Shown one piece after another: positions 9,301 to 17,153 of a stretch of DNA of 64,000 nt. Made by a program: the position numbers and the translations under genes. Under the pieces are notes generated by a model. The model saw nothing but the letters and a program-made list of their open reading frames with translations, ran no database searches and was not told the DNA's origin. The stretch comes from Collinsella sp. AF20-14LB (lineage in GTDB: Bacteria; Actinomycetota; Coriobacteriia; Coriobacteriales; Coriobacteriaceae). Position 1 is the stretch's first letter, and every line of letters starts with the position of its first letter. The stretch covers positions 1-64,000 of the forward strand of contig NZ_QRWD01000014.1 in assembly GCF_003459505.1 (NCBI RefSeq). The letters are read 5' to 3'.

Positions 9301-9654
9301 GCGCTCGGCATGCCCCACGCCCGTGAGCGTAAGCGCCAACTCCACGTTTTCCAAAATGCTCTGATGCGGAATGAGGTTATAGCTCTGGAACACAAAGCCG
9401 ATGCGATTATTGCGATAGGCATCCCAATCGCGGTCGTTGAAGTCCTTGGTCGAGATGCCGTCGATCAGCAGATCGCCCGAATCGAAATGATCGAGTCCAC
9501 CGATGACGTTGAGCATCGTAGTTTTACCCGAACCCGAGGGACCCAGAACGGCTACGAACTCGTTATCGCGAAAAGACAGGCTTACGCTGTCGAGCGCTAC
9601 CTGCGTAAACGACTGCGTAACGTACCTTTTGCAAATAACTCTGAGATCCAGCAT
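6400..9654 (-). CDS. MacB-like ABC transporter, ATPase fused to FtsX-type permease
   Basis: About 1084 residues. Residues 1-230 are an ABC ATPase of the LolD/MacB type: Walker A GPSGSGKT, signature LSGGQMQRVAIARAL, Walker B IVLADEPTGALD. One membrane helix follows near 265-285, then about 660 extracytoplasmic residues, then three helices and an FtsX-type end (VSSIMIGIITYISVLERKKEIGILRAIGASKRNV). The outer part has a short Leu/Ser/Gly/Asp repeat (DLSGIDLSGLNIDLSG) and long coiled-coil-like helices. Such fusions export peptides or transduce force across the membrane rather than import. I chose ATG 9654 because GAGAGG lies 9 bases upstream; a TTG at 9663 is the alternative. Substrate unknown. 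Confidence 0.85.
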   Translation of the reverse strand: MLDLRVICKRYVTQSFTQVALDSVSLSFRDNEFVAVLGPSGSGKTTMLNVIGGLDHFDSGDLLIDGISTKDFNDRDWDAYRNNRIGFVFQSYNLIPHQSILENVELALTLTGVGHAERRQRARKALEAVGLGEHVDKRPSQLSGGQMQRVAIARALINDPEIVLADEPTGALDSTTSVQVMDLLKDVARDRLVIMVTHNPELAYKYATRIVNLADGKVTDDSDPFDAAEAARREAKPTRKTSMSFVTALGLSARNLLTKKGRTAMTAFAGSIGIIGIAAILALSNGVNGYIKKVEEDTLSSYPLTISKQDYDLSSMMGGHGATDDDTSKNEGSSDDGTDGKAQGTDKIPVVTAVKDMFASVKSNDMTSFKAWLDAGGDGIDKEVNAIQYGYGVSPVVYRAGKGDEKPVRLVPNAMTEAMSGGASSAATVSMDSMGTSVFNEMINDQSLLDSQYDVVAGHWPTSANEAVMVLSSRGTVGDYTLYSIGALDIDELNDLVNSAMTADGKVKTPKTGSDFTYDDALSTTFKVLSPADAYRKNEETGMWTDMSGDADFMKAKVADGIDVRIVGVVRPSETANASALSPGIAYTRALTRQLMERAADSQIVQEQLAHPETDVFTGKTFDELQGEAKQGVDLSSMFSVDEAALKSAFSLDSSALSGAAGGMDLSGIDLSGLNIDLSGVGKDIDFSDIMAKAPTPDFSGIFDGLELTPEQMQQVGTLANQLFEGFLRSDQFKALSPEDLKDASKLAAAFSAYLENDAAAQQILAQLKALGGDALAERLQQVMGDYVQKQLAPYLQQAMDQVMKAVSEQIATTVSAQLKAGAAGLMDQMATQMSSSFANLASAMRVDANAFARAIHFNMDAEDLSSLMMSYAKASKLTYDNNLTTLGYADEADPISVKIFPRDFEAKERVLDHIDACNKQVKAAGHDEQAISYTDYMGIIMGSVTDIVNTISLVLIAFVSISLVVSSIMIGIITYISVLERKKEIGILRAIGASKRNVANVFNAETFIEGLIAGVFAIVVVVLVSFPVNAWALAVKQVPNLMSLPVQDALVLIAISVLLTVVAGLLPARSASKKDPVEALRSE

Positions 9655-9834
9655 GGACGGCAACCTCTCTCGCGCGGGCGCGCTCGCCCGCTCCCCCGCC
9701 GTTCACGTTCGGCGCGTTTGTCCTACTCTATCCTCATTTTTGGCCGATACCAGTGAGGAATGTAACGAACCGCGCCAAAAAACGAACGGGACAGCACGCC
9801 GCATGGCGCACCATCCCGCATATAACATCCCCGA

Positions 9835-9863
9835 TGCGACAAAGAGGCTGTCACTTTGTCACA
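9835..9863. repeat. Dispersed palindrome, copy 3 (degenerate)
   Basis: TGCGACAAAGAGGCTG then TCACTTTGTCACA, with arms mismatched at three positions. It lies just beyond the stop codon of the gene ending at 9876. Confidence 0.7.
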
Positions 9864-9875
9864 TTCCAATGCGCG

Positions 9876-11567
9876 CTACTTTTCGAGCCCGCACGGCATA
9901 ACGTTAGCGCTGCCGCGGCGAGCCTCAGTCACGGCTGCAAAGAAGCGATAGCCGCCCGAGAAGTTAAAGCACTCAAAGCCATGCTGCGCCAAAATGCGGC
10001 AAGCAATGTAGCTGCGAATGCCGCTCTGGCAAATCACGTAAACCGGCTTGGCCCGGTCGAGCTCGCCCAGGCGATTGCGCAGATCATCGACGGGAATGTT
10101 TACGAAACCATCGATATGCCCGCGCTCATACTCCCCTTCCGTACGAACATCGAGCAGCTGCACGCTGCCATCGCGTGGCAAGTTGGGCTCATCCTCCCAA
10201 TGCCACTGCGCCAGTATGCCGCGATTGAGGTTCTCGATCATAAAGCCCGCCATATTGACGGGATCCTTCGCCGATGAATACGGCGGCGCGTATGCTAGGT
10301 CCAAATCCTTAAGCCTATCGCCGCGCATGCCTGCCTGGATGGCAGTCGCCAGAACGTCGATACGCTTGTCCACACCATCGATGCCCACGATTTGCGCACC
10401 CAGCAGGCGCAATCCCTGCTTCTCGAAGACAACCTTCATGGTCATGGGCGTTGCACCCGGATAATAACCCGCATGCGAACCGGGCGACAGGACCACGCTG
10501 TCGCAGTCAATTCCCGCCGCGTGTGCTGCCTTTTCGGATAGTCCCGTGCTTGCCGCCGTCAAGTCGAATACCTTGATAACCGATGAGCCCAACGATCCGA
10601 GGTAGCAGCTGTCCATGCCGGCTATGACATCGGCGACGACACGCCCCTGCTTGTTGGCGGGGCCGGCGAGCGAAATGACCGCGTCCTCGCCGGTCACCTG
10701 ATGCGTGACCTGCACGGCATCGCCCACGGCATACACGTCGGCAGCAGAGGTCTCCATGCGGTCGTTGACCACAATAGCCCCCTTGATGCCCAGTTCGAGC
10801 CCCGCCTCTTGCGCCAGATGGCTCTCAGGTGCCACGCCAATGGCAAGCAGCACCATATCGGCTCCGATAGGGTCATCGCCCGCAACATGGGTGACAACGC
10901 GGCCATCAACTTCCTCAAAACCTGTCACATCGGCCTTGAGGCGCAGATCGATACCGTGCTCACGCACCTCGGTATGCAAAAGGGTCGCCATGTCGTAATC
11001 CAGGTTGTTCATAAGCTGGACGGGACGCTGCAGAAGGGTCACCTGGAGCCCCAGCTCGCACAGATTCTCCGCCGTCTCGACGCCAATGAAGCCGCCGCCG
11101 ATCACGACGGCACTGCTCGGTCGCCGCTCTCGAACATAGCTGTGAATACGCAGCGTGTCCTCAACGGTGCGTAGGCTAAAGATTTTATCCGAGTCGATGC
11201 CCGGCAACGCAGGGCGAATCGGCTTTGCACCCGGCGACAGGATGAGCTTGTCATACGTCTCGACAAATTCCTCGCCCGTCAGCATATTGCGAACCTCGAC
11301 CGTATGCGAATCGGGATGGATGGCAAACACCTCGTGACTCGTCTTGACCGCAATGCGAAAGCGATCCCAAAAGCCCTTGGGAGACTGCAGCGTCAATGCG
11401 CTCTCTTCTTCTATCACGCCGCCAATGTAGTACGGAAGCCCACAGTTGGCATACGATACAAAACCCGTGCGCTCAAAGATGACAATTTGGGCCTGCTCGT
11501 CGAGTCTGCGCAAACGTGCGGCCGCCGATGCTCCGCCCGCGACGCCTCCAACGATAACCACCTTCAT
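9876..11567 (-). CDS. CoA-disulfide reductase with C-terminal rhodanese domain
   Basis: 563 residues. Residues 1-440 are a flavin disulfide reductase of the CoADR/NADH-oxidase class: FAD motif GGVAGGASAAARLRR, the single active-site Cys42 in YANCGLPYY, NAD motif VVIGGGFIGVETAENL and the second FAD motif VYAVGDAV. Residues from about 465 form a rhodanese domain (LLDVRTEGEYERGHIDGFVNIP) with its Cys in VICQSGIRSY. Such CoADR-RHD fusions reduce CoA disulfide or persulfide with NAD(P)H and feed sulfane sulfur metabolism. RBS GGAAAGG overlaps the small rhodanese remnant upstream, whose stop lies 2 bases before this ATG, so both are on one transcript. Confidence 0.9.
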   Translation of the reverse strand: MKVVIVGGVAGGASAAARLRRLDEQAQIVIFERTGFVSYANCGLPYYIGGVIEEESALTLQSPKGFWDRFRIAVKTSHEVFAIHPDSHTVEVRNMLTGEEFVETYDKLILSPGAKPIRPALPGIDSDKIFSLRTVEDTLRIHSYVRERRPSSAVVIGGGFIGVETAENLCELGLQVTLLQRPVQLMNNLDYDMATLLHTEVREHGIDLRLKADVTGFEEVDGRVVTHVAGDDPIGADMVLLAIGVAPESHLAQEAGLELGIKGAIVVNDRMETSAADVYAVGDAVQVTHQVTGEDAVISLAGPANKQGRVVADVIAGMDSCYLGSLGSSVIKVFDLTAASTGLSEKAAHAAGIDCDSVVLSPGSHAGYYPGATPMTMKVVFEKQGLRLLGAQIVGIDGVDKRIDVLATAIQAGMRGDRLKDLDLAYAPPYSSAKDPVNMAGFMIENLNRGILAQWHWEDEPNLPRDGSVQLLDVRTEGEYERGHIDGFVNIPVDDLRNRLGELDRAKPVYVICQSGIRSYIACRILAQHGFECFNFSGGYRFFAAVTEARRGSANVMPCGLEK

Positions 11568-11569
11568 AG

Positions 11570-11722
11570 CTAACGCACCACCTTTCCCGTGTAGCCGCTT
11601 ATGCCGCCGATATTCTTGACACTGCCATACCCAGAACGCTTAAGAAAACTCACAGCTTGGTTGCCTCGCGCACCGCTCAGGCAATGCACGAAAAGCTGCG
11701 TGCCCTTTCGACGTATACCCAT
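11570..11722 (-). pseudogene. C-terminal fragment of a rhodanese-like protein
   Basis: A 50-codon frame (ATG 11722 to TAG 11570) reads FVHCLSGARGNQAVSFLKR, then GYGSVKNIGGISGYTGKVV. This matches the second half of a single rhodanese domain, with the catalytic Cys in VHCLSGARG. The first half is absent: sequence upstream is the terminator of the TlpA gene. It might still be translated, since it runs to within 2 bases of the CoADR start, and could serve mainly in translational coupling. Confidence 0.6.
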
Positions 11723-11740
11723 GATGCTACCCCGAAGCAG

Positions 11741-11768
11741 AAAAAAGAGTCGCTGTTTCCAGCGACTC
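11741..11768 (-). terminator. Terminator of the thiol-redox operon
   Basis: On the minus strand GAGTCGCTG, GAAA loop, CAGCGACTC, followed by six Ts. Confidence 0.9.
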
Positions 11769-11793
11769 CCCTTCAGTTGTCTGTCCCACGGAC

Positions 11794-12756
11794 TTACTGT
11801 TCGCTCTTCGCGAGTGCCTGATCGATCAGTTTGTTGAGCGCCTCGCGCTGCTCAGCGGAGTTGATGCCGCCCATGATCGGCTCTCCCACAATGTTACCGT
11901 TCTGGTCGATCACGTAGGTGGTCGGGAACGAGTACAGGTTGGAGGTGAACTTTCCGGCCTCGCTGTCCGACTTAAACCAGATGTTCTTATACGTCACGCC
12001 CTTCTTGGAAAGCACGTCCTTGGCATCGGCCACCGCGTCTTTGTTGCCATCGAGCGTAAAGGAATTAACGCCCACGACCTGGCCGCCCTTCTCGGCAAGC
12101 TCCTTGTTGAGCTTCTCCAGATCGCCCAGCTCTCCCACGCACGGCTTGCAGGTGGTAAACCAGAAGTTCATGACGGTGACCTTGTTCTTGGAGAACAGCT
12201 CGTCGCTGTTTACATCGTTGCCGTCCAAGTCCTTGCCCTTAAAGCTGGGGAACTTCGTCTCCCCGCTCTCGCCGTTGGTCATACCCGCGGTCGAGGCATC
12301 AACGCTCTCCCCCTCGCCGGGCGTGCTGCCGCATCCGGGGAACTCCTTCTCCAGCGCCATGAGCTTGTCCTCGATCTCCTTGACCTGCTGCGCGCCGGCC
12401 TTAAGCGTCTTAAGCTCGTCAGCCGCAAACTGATCCTTGGCGCCCTCGATGGTATCGAGCAAGAAGTCACCGTAGTTCTTGCCGTCCTCAATCATGGGGG
12501 TGTCTTTGTTGGCCGCAAGGAACACCTTTTCCCATAGGGCGTTATCGCTCGCAAAGATCTCGTTTTCCTTTTGCAGCAGCTGCTGATACAGCTCGGCCGC
12601 CTCCTCGGCACTTGACGGCTTTTGCGCTATGAGCTCGGCAATCTGCGCATCGCCGCTCGTAGCATCCTTCGCGTCGCCCTTGGGGGCAGAGCACGCCGCG
12701 AGAGTCAGCGCCAGCACGGGCAGCATCAACAGAGCCGCAATTTTTGACAGTTTCAT
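11794..12756 (-). CDS. TlpA-type thioredoxin lipoprotein
   Basis: 320 residues with a lipoprotein signal (LALTLAAC, lipidated Cys22), an Asp/Glu/Lys-rich helical linker of about 130 residues, and from about 165 an AhpC/TSA-Redoxin fold with the active site WFTTCKPC. Later FPTTYVIDQNGNIV holds the cis-Pro loop of thioredoxins. It should act outside the membrane as a thiol reductase or oxidase. It is the last gene of an operon with the NapH-like ferredoxin and the CD1871A protein, which suggests that electrons pass from the cytoplasm through the membrane ferredoxin to this CXXC. RBS GGAGG precedes ATG 12756. Confidence 0.9.
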   Translation of the reverse strand: MKLSKIAALLMLPVLALTLAACSAPKGDAKDATSGDAQIAELIAQKPSSAEEAAELYQQLLQKENEIFASDNALWEKVFLAANKDTPMIEDGKNYGDFLLDTIEGAKDQFAADELKTLKAGAQQVKEIEDKLMALEKEFPGCGSTPGEGESVDASTAGMTNGESGETKFPSFKGKDLDGNDVNSDELFSKNKVTVMNFWFTTCKPCVGELGDLEKLNKELAEKGGQVVGVNSFTLDGNKDAVADAKDVLSKKGVTYKNIWFKSDSEAGKFTSNLYSFPTTYVIDQNGNIVGEPIMGGINSAEQREALNKLIDQALAKSEQ

Positions 12757-12791
12757 GGTTCCTCCGTTTATATCGAAACTTATATAGGTAC

Positions 12792-13703
12792 CTATTTGTT
12801 TTCGCAGGCTTGCGTGGACTGCGCGGGTTTGTCGCCCGTCACACCCAGCCCATAGCGAAAGCTAATAGCATCGACGGGGCACGCGCCCACGCATTTGCCG
12901 CAACGAATGCACTCGGCATGGTCGGGCGTACGCGTAACGTCCACGTCCATCTGGCACACCCTGGCGCACTTGCCGCACGAGACGCATTTACAATGATCGA
13001 CCCGAATCCCCAGCAAAGACACCTTGTTCATGAGCGCATAAAACGCACCGAGGGGGCAAATCCATTTGCAGAAGGGGCGGTAGAACAGCACGCTCAGCAC
13101 CGCAACCACAATGAGGATCGCGAGCTTCCAGGAAAAGAGCTTTCCCAGCGTGGAGCGGATTCCCACGTTCATGATGGACAGCGGAATCGCGCCCTCGAGC
13201 ACACCTTGCGGGCAGATGTACTTGCAAAAGAACGGGTCGCCCATACCAACATCGTTAACCACCAAGACGGGCAGCAGCACCACGGCAAACAGCAGCACGG
13301 CATACTTGATGTACGTGAGCGGCTTGAGCTTTTTCGTGGAGAGCTTTTTGCTGGGAATCTTATGCAAAAGCTCTTGTAGCCATCCAAACGGGCACAAAAA
13401 GCCGCATACAAAACGTCCCAGCAGTACGCCGATCAGAATGAGCGTTCCGGTGACGTAATACGAAAAGCTAAACTTAGACGAGCCCACCACCGACTGAAAC
13501 GACCCGATGGGGCACGCACCCGAGGCCGCCGGACACGAGTAGCAGTTGAGGCCCGGCACGCAGACGGCTTTGCCCGCTCCCTGGTAGATACCGCCCTTGG
13601 CAAAGTTAGGCAGGTGAATATTGGTCGCAAGCGTCGCCGCCGCCTGAATCAATCCGCGAAATCTCGCCAAAAGATGCGATGCAGTGTTTTTTCTTTTATC
13701 CAA
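12792..13703 (-). CDS. NapH/CcoG-like membrane 4Fe-4S protein
   Basis: 303 residues from a TTG at 13703, chosen because it overlaps the stop of the preceding small gene and has GGAG upstream. Cys pairs near the N-terminus (CVPGLNCYSCPAASGACPIG), membrane helices with FVCGFLCPFGWLQELL and FYRPFCKWICPLGAFYAL (the paired CxxxCP motif of NapH proteins), and a C-terminal 2[4Fe-4S] ferredoxin (CVSCGKCARVC, CIRCGKCVGACP). Such proteins carry electrons across or to the membrane. It lies between the CD1871A and TlpA genes and is probably the electron source for the TlpA lipoprotein. Confidence 0.9.
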   Translation of the reverse strand: MDKRKNTASHLLARFRGLIQAAATLATNIHLPNFAKGGIYQGAGKAVCVPGLNCYSCPAASGACPIGSFQSVVGSSKFSFSYYVTGTLILIGVLLGRFVCGFLCPFGWLQELLHKIPSKKLSTKKLKPLTYIKYAVLLFAVVLLPVLVVNDVGMGDPFFCKYICPQGVLEGAIPLSIMNVGIRSTLGKLFSWKLAILIVVAVLSVLFYRPFCKWICPLGAFYALMNKVSLLGIRVDHCKCVSCGKCARVCQMDVDVTRTPDHAECIRCGKCVGACPVDAISFRYGLGVTGDKPAQSTQACENK

Positions 13704-13842
13704 TTCCGATACACTCCAAGCAAAGCCTGATTGCCTTGGCCAGCACGGCATCTGCCTCGCCGCGCATAACGCCAAAGCACACCATGGCTACCCCAACGAT
13801 CAGCAAAGCCACCTGCGCCACAGGCTTAATCGCTTTGAACAA
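13696..13842 (-). CDS. CD1871A-family CXXC small membrane protein
   Basis: A 48-residue protein from a TTG at 13842, with AAAGGAG 8 bases upstream. One membrane helix (VAQVALLIVGVAMVCFGVM) is followed by RGEADAVLAKAIRLCLECIGIG, with the LCLEC CXXC motif at the very C-terminus, as in the CD1871A family. Its TAA overlaps the TTG start of the NapH-like gene, so translation is coupled. The family is usually found with 4Fe-4S membrane proteins and TlpA proteins, exactly as here. Its role is not established; the terminal CXXC could relay thiol electrons. Confidence 0.85.
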   Translation of the reverse strand: MFKAIKPVAQVALLIVGVAMVCFGVMRGEADAVLAKAIRLCLECIGIG

Positions 13843-13931
13843 TCTGACCACTCCTTTCGTTTCGCGACCCATTGGACCATACCGACTATAAAATCCGTGT
13901 TAAGCGTGAATGACTATGCAAGGAGAACGTT

Positions 13932-14606
13932 ATGCGCATCTTGGTCGTCGAGGACGAGCGGGCGCTGTGCGATGCGATCGCACGCAGCCTGCGCAACTTG
14001 GCCTATAGCGTCGACTGCTGCTACGACGGGCAGCAGGCCCTCGACCTGCTCGATATCGAGACCTTTGATCTTGTCGTGCTCGACCTCAATCTCCCCCATG
14101 TCGACGGCATGACCGTGCTCAGGCAACTCAGAATTACCGATTGCGAGACCAAGGTGCTCGTGCTCTCGGCACGCGGCGAGGTCACCGACAAGGTAGCAGG
14201 GCTCGATGCGGGCGCCAACGACTACCTCACCAAGCCGTTCCATCTTGACGAGCTGGCAGCACGTATCCGTAGCCTCACGCTCAGACGCTTTACGCAAAGC
14301 GACGTTGTCCTGACCTGCGGATCGCTGAACTTTGACACCAAGGCGCGCGTCGCCTCCGTGGGCGGCGAGACCCTATGCCTCACGCGCAAGGAGACCGGCA
14401 TCTTGGAATACCTGATGCTTAACCAGGGGCGGCCGGTGAGCCAGGAAGAGCTTATCGAGCATGTATGGGACAGCAGCGTCAACAGCTTTAGCAACGCGAC
14501 CCGCGTGCACATCTCGTCGCTGCGCAAAAAGCTGCGCGGCGCGTTGGGGCACGACCCCATCCGCAACCGAATCGGCGAAGGCTACGTTATGGAGGACGGC
14601 AAATGA
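13932..14606 (+). CDS. OmpR/PhoB-family response regulator
   Basis: 224 residues. Receiver domain with acidic pocket (VVEDE), phosphorylation Asp51 in VVLDLNLP, the Ser/Thr in VLSARG and Lys in LTKPF; then a winged-helix DNA-binding domain (about 130-222, with RKETGILEYLMLNQGRPVS and SNATRVHISSLRKKL). The RBS AAGGAG precedes ATG 13932. It overlaps the histidine kinase start by 4 bases and is divergent from the CD1871A-NapH-TlpA operon across about 90 bases, which makes that operon a likely target. Confidence 0.93.
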   Translation: MRILVVEDERALCDAIARSLRNLAYSVDCCYDGQQALDLLDIETFDLVVLDLNLPHVDGMTVLRQLRITDCETKVLVLSARGEVTDKVAGLDAGANDYLTKPFHLDELAARIRSLTLRRFTQSDVVLTCGSLNFDTKARVASVGGETLCLTRKETGILEYLMLNQGRPVSQEELIEHVWDSSVNSFSNATRVHISSLRKKLRGALGHDPIRNRIGEGYVMEDGK

Positions 14607-15778
14607 AGCGGCTGTCGCTGCAGTGGCGCATCACGTTGATGACGGCACTGCTGATATGTTCAACCTGCGTACTTATGAATTGCCTGGTTGGCTACTCCGG
14701 CATGCGCTACATGGACTCGATCGGCAATGAACTATCGGCGCACAGCAAGGTGGAGGCGGCCTCGCCCAGCTCATTTGACCCGACAAACAAAGAGCTCGAC
14801 GACGCGCTGACCATCGTCGTGAACGACGCCCAAGAATCGTTTGGCGCGACGAGCTGGTATATAACTGCGGCGGTGACGCTGCTCGGCGGCGTGCTGGCCT
14901 ACTTTGTAAGCGGACATGCGCTGCGGCCGTTGCGCTTCTTTGCGACGCAAGTCGAGAGCGTGCGGCCCGACAACCTCGCCGACACAAAAATCAGCGAGGA
15001 CGTGCCCTCTGAACTCAGGCGCTGCAGCGCGTCGTTTAACGACATGATTGCCCGCCTTGACGAGGGATTTTCCGCACAAAGACAGTTTACGGGCAATGCG
15101 GCGCACGAGCTGCGCACGCCACTTGCGCTCATGCAGGCCCAGGTCGAGCTGTTTTGCGCCGAGCACCCCGACGTCGACGCCGATACAGCGAGCCTGCTCG
15201 GGCTGCTGCAGGAGCAGACCGAGCGAATGACGCACATGACAAAGACCCTGCTCGAGATGAGCGAGCTGCGCAGTGTCCCTTGCAACGATGTGATTGACCT
15301 AGCGCCGATGATCGAAGAAGTGCTCACGGACCTGGCGCCCCTTGCCGAGCAAAAAGACATCACGCTTACAAGTGAGGGCGACGCGCAAATGATCGGCAGC
15401 GACACGCTAATCTATCGGTTGCTGTTCAACTTGACCGAAAACGCCATACGCTATAGCGCGCCCAACTCGACCGCGCAAATCAACGCCTGCGCCGAAGGCG
15501 ACCGCGTGCTGCTACGCGTGCGCGACCAGGGGCCGGGCATTCCCGAGCAATACCAGACGAGCATCTTTCAGCCCTTCTTTCGCGTCGACAAATCGCGCAG
15601 CAGGGCATACGGCGGCGTGGGGCTGGGGCTTGCGCTGGTCTGGGAGATTGCCGCGCTCCACGGCGGCTCCATCGAGGTCGAAGAGAGCTCGGAGCGCGGA
15701 ACGACCATGCTCGTGACTCTTCCCGCGCATAACATCGAAGATGCGACAAAGGAACTGCCCCTTTGTCACATCTGTTAG
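14603..15778 (+). CDS. Sensor histidine kinase
   Basis: 391 residues: helix at about 10-30, a short outer loop of about 60 residues, helix at about 92-112, a HAMP-like linker, the phosphoacceptor helix with His in AAHELRTPLALMQ, and a HATPase domain (NLTENAIRYS, DQGPGIP, GGVGLGLALVW). It partners the regulator upstream through an ATGA overlap. The last dozen codons (DATKELPLCHIC) are read from a copy of the dispersed palindrome, so the repeat has become the 3' end of this gene. The signal is unknown; the neighbouring thiol operon points to redox or envelope thiol stress. Confidence 0.92.
   Translation: MKRLSLQWRITLMTALLICSTCVLMNCLVGYSGMRYMDSIGNELSAHSKVEAASPSSFDPTNKELDDALTIVVNDAQESFGATSWYITAAVTLLGGVLAYFVSGHALRPLRFFATQVESVRPDNLADTKISEDVPSELRRCSASFNDMIARLDEGFSAQRQFTGNAAHELRTPLALMQAQVELFCAEHPDVDADTASLLGLLQEQTERMTHMTKTLLEMSELRSVPCNDVIDLAPMIEEVLTDLAPLAEQKDITLTSEGDAQMIGSDTLIYRLLFNLTENAIRYSAPNSTAQINACAEGDRVLLRVRDQGPGIPEQYQTSIFQPFFRVDKSRSRAYGGVGLGLALVWEIAALHGGSIEVEESSERGTTMLVTLPAHNIEDATKELPLCHIC
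15742..15770. repeat. Dispersed palindrome, copy 4, inside a coding region
   Basis: TGCGACAAAGGAACTG then CCCCTTTGTCACA. It lies within the last codons of the histidine kinase and supplies its C-terminal residues. Confidence 0.75.
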
Positions 15779-15829
15779 TTCGCAGGATACGTGAGGCCCA
15801 AGATGCGCGAAATTGGGCGAAGCGCCAGC

Positions 15830-15863
15830 AAAAAGCCCCCGCTTCCAAGCGGAAACGGGGGCT
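15830..15863 (-). terminator. Terminator of the GMP synthase-like gene
   Basis: On the minus strand AGCCCCCGTTTCC, loop, GGAAGCGGGGGCT and five Ts. Confidence 0.9.
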
Positions 15864-15875
15864 AGGTGAGTTAGC

Positions 15876-16856
15876 TTACTCCCACTCGACCGTGCCGACG
15901 GGCTTCGGCGTGAGGTCGTAGCAAACGCGGCAAATACCGGGGACCTCGGCGGTCACTCGAGCGGTAATGCGCTTGAGCAGCGCCCAGTCGAGCTCGGGCA
16001 CCTCGGCGGTCATGACGTCGACGGTGTTGATGCAGCGAATAATGCAGGGCCAGTCGTAGGCGCGCTTGCCCTCGCGCACACCGGTAGCGCGGAAATCGGG
16101 CACTACGGCAAAGTACTGCCAGATGGTCAGGCCGGCCTTGTCGATCTCTTCGCGCACGATGGCATCGGCCTCGCGCAGCGCCTCGAGACGGTCGCGGGTG
16201 ATGGCGCCAAGGCAGCGGACGCCCAGGCCAGGACCGGGGAACGGCTGACGCTCAACCATGTTCTCGGGCAGGCCGAGCTCGCGGCCCACGACGCGCACCT
16301 CGTCCTTGTACAGCAGCTTAACGGGCTCGCAGAGCTCAAACTGTAGGTCCTCGGGCAGGCCGCCAACGTTGTGGTGAGCCTTCACGCCGTCCTGCGACTC
16401 CAGAATGTCGGGATAGATGGTGCCCTGGGCGAGGAAACTGACCTCGTCGCCAACCTTGCGGGCCTCCTCCTCGAACACGCGAATGAACTCGGCGCCGATA
16501 ATCTTGCGCTTGGCCTCGGGCTCCTCGACGTCCACGAGCTTATCCAGGAAGCGATCAGTAGCGTCGACATAGACCAGGTTCGCATCCATCTGGTTCTTGA
16601 AGACGTCGACGACCTGTTCGCTCTCGCCCTTGCGCATCAGGCCGTGGTTCACGTGCACGCAGATGAGCTGCTTGCCGATAGCTTTGATGAGCAGGGCCGC
16701 AACTACAGAACTGTCGACGCCGCCGGAAAGAGCCAGCAGGACCTTCTTGTCGCCAATCTGCTCGCGGATTGCAGCGACCTGCTCTTCGATGAACACCTGG
16801 GCAAGTTCGGGAGTGGTGATACGCACCATATCGTCGGGACGCTTGTTGGGATCCAT
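15876..16856 (-). CDS. guaA: Stand-alone GMP synthase ATP-pyrophosphatase subunit
   Basis: 326 residues covering only the synthetase half of GuaA: the PP-loop [30 protein letters not shown], the [14 protein letters not shown] motif and the dimerisation end with VEWE. The glutamine amidotransferase domain is absent; the protein opens with a short unrelated 25-residue lead. It would adenylate XMP and needs ammonia, free or from a separate amidotransferase. Separate subunits are known in archaea. A complete two-domain GuaA is encoded at 42762-44360, so this is a second, divergent paralogue. ATG 16856 follows AAAAGGAG. It is a single gene with its own terminator. Confidence 0.85.
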   Translation of the reverse strand: MDPNKRPDDMVRITTPELAQVFIEEQVAAIREQIGDKKVLLALSGGVDSSVVAALLIKAIGKQLICVHVNHGLMRKGESEQVVDVFKNQMDANLVYVDATDRFLDKLVDVEEPEAKRKIIGAEFIRVFEEEARKVGDEVSFLAQGTIYPDILESQDGVKAHHNVGGLPEDLQFELCEPVKLLYKDEVRVVGRELGLPENMVERQPFPGPGLGVRCLGAITRDRLEALREADAIVREEIDKAGLTIWQYFAVVPDFRATGVREGKRAYDWPCIIRCINTVDVMTAEVPELDWALLKRITARVTAEVPGICRVCYDLTPKPVGTVEWE

Positions 16857-17153
16857 GCAGAGCTCCTTTTCGGTTCGATGGGAGTGCGTTGCACGTATGC
16901 AAACGCACCGTCATATGACCTCATTATATGCAGAGCGAGGTTCGTTTCCCATCGCTGCGACGAAGCTTTTTGCAGGGGTGGCAATTTTTCCTAATGACGA
17001 GGTCAGCTAGGCTTCGGTAGCCACCTTGGGAGCATCGCCAATAGGCTCTTCCTTTATACGTTCGGCATAATCGTAGGCGATAACCACAAATTCCAGTCCC
17101 GAGCAACAGGAGTACAATTGCTGCTAATGTTGCCAGCTGTTGGGAGATGGAAG

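Noticed and set aside
17010..17110. Minus-strand reading LEFVVIAYDYAERIKEEPIGDAPKVATEA-stop
   Set aside because: It reads like a protein C-terminus, but there is no start, no RBS and no upstream homology. It may be a gene scar; evidence is too thin for a feature.
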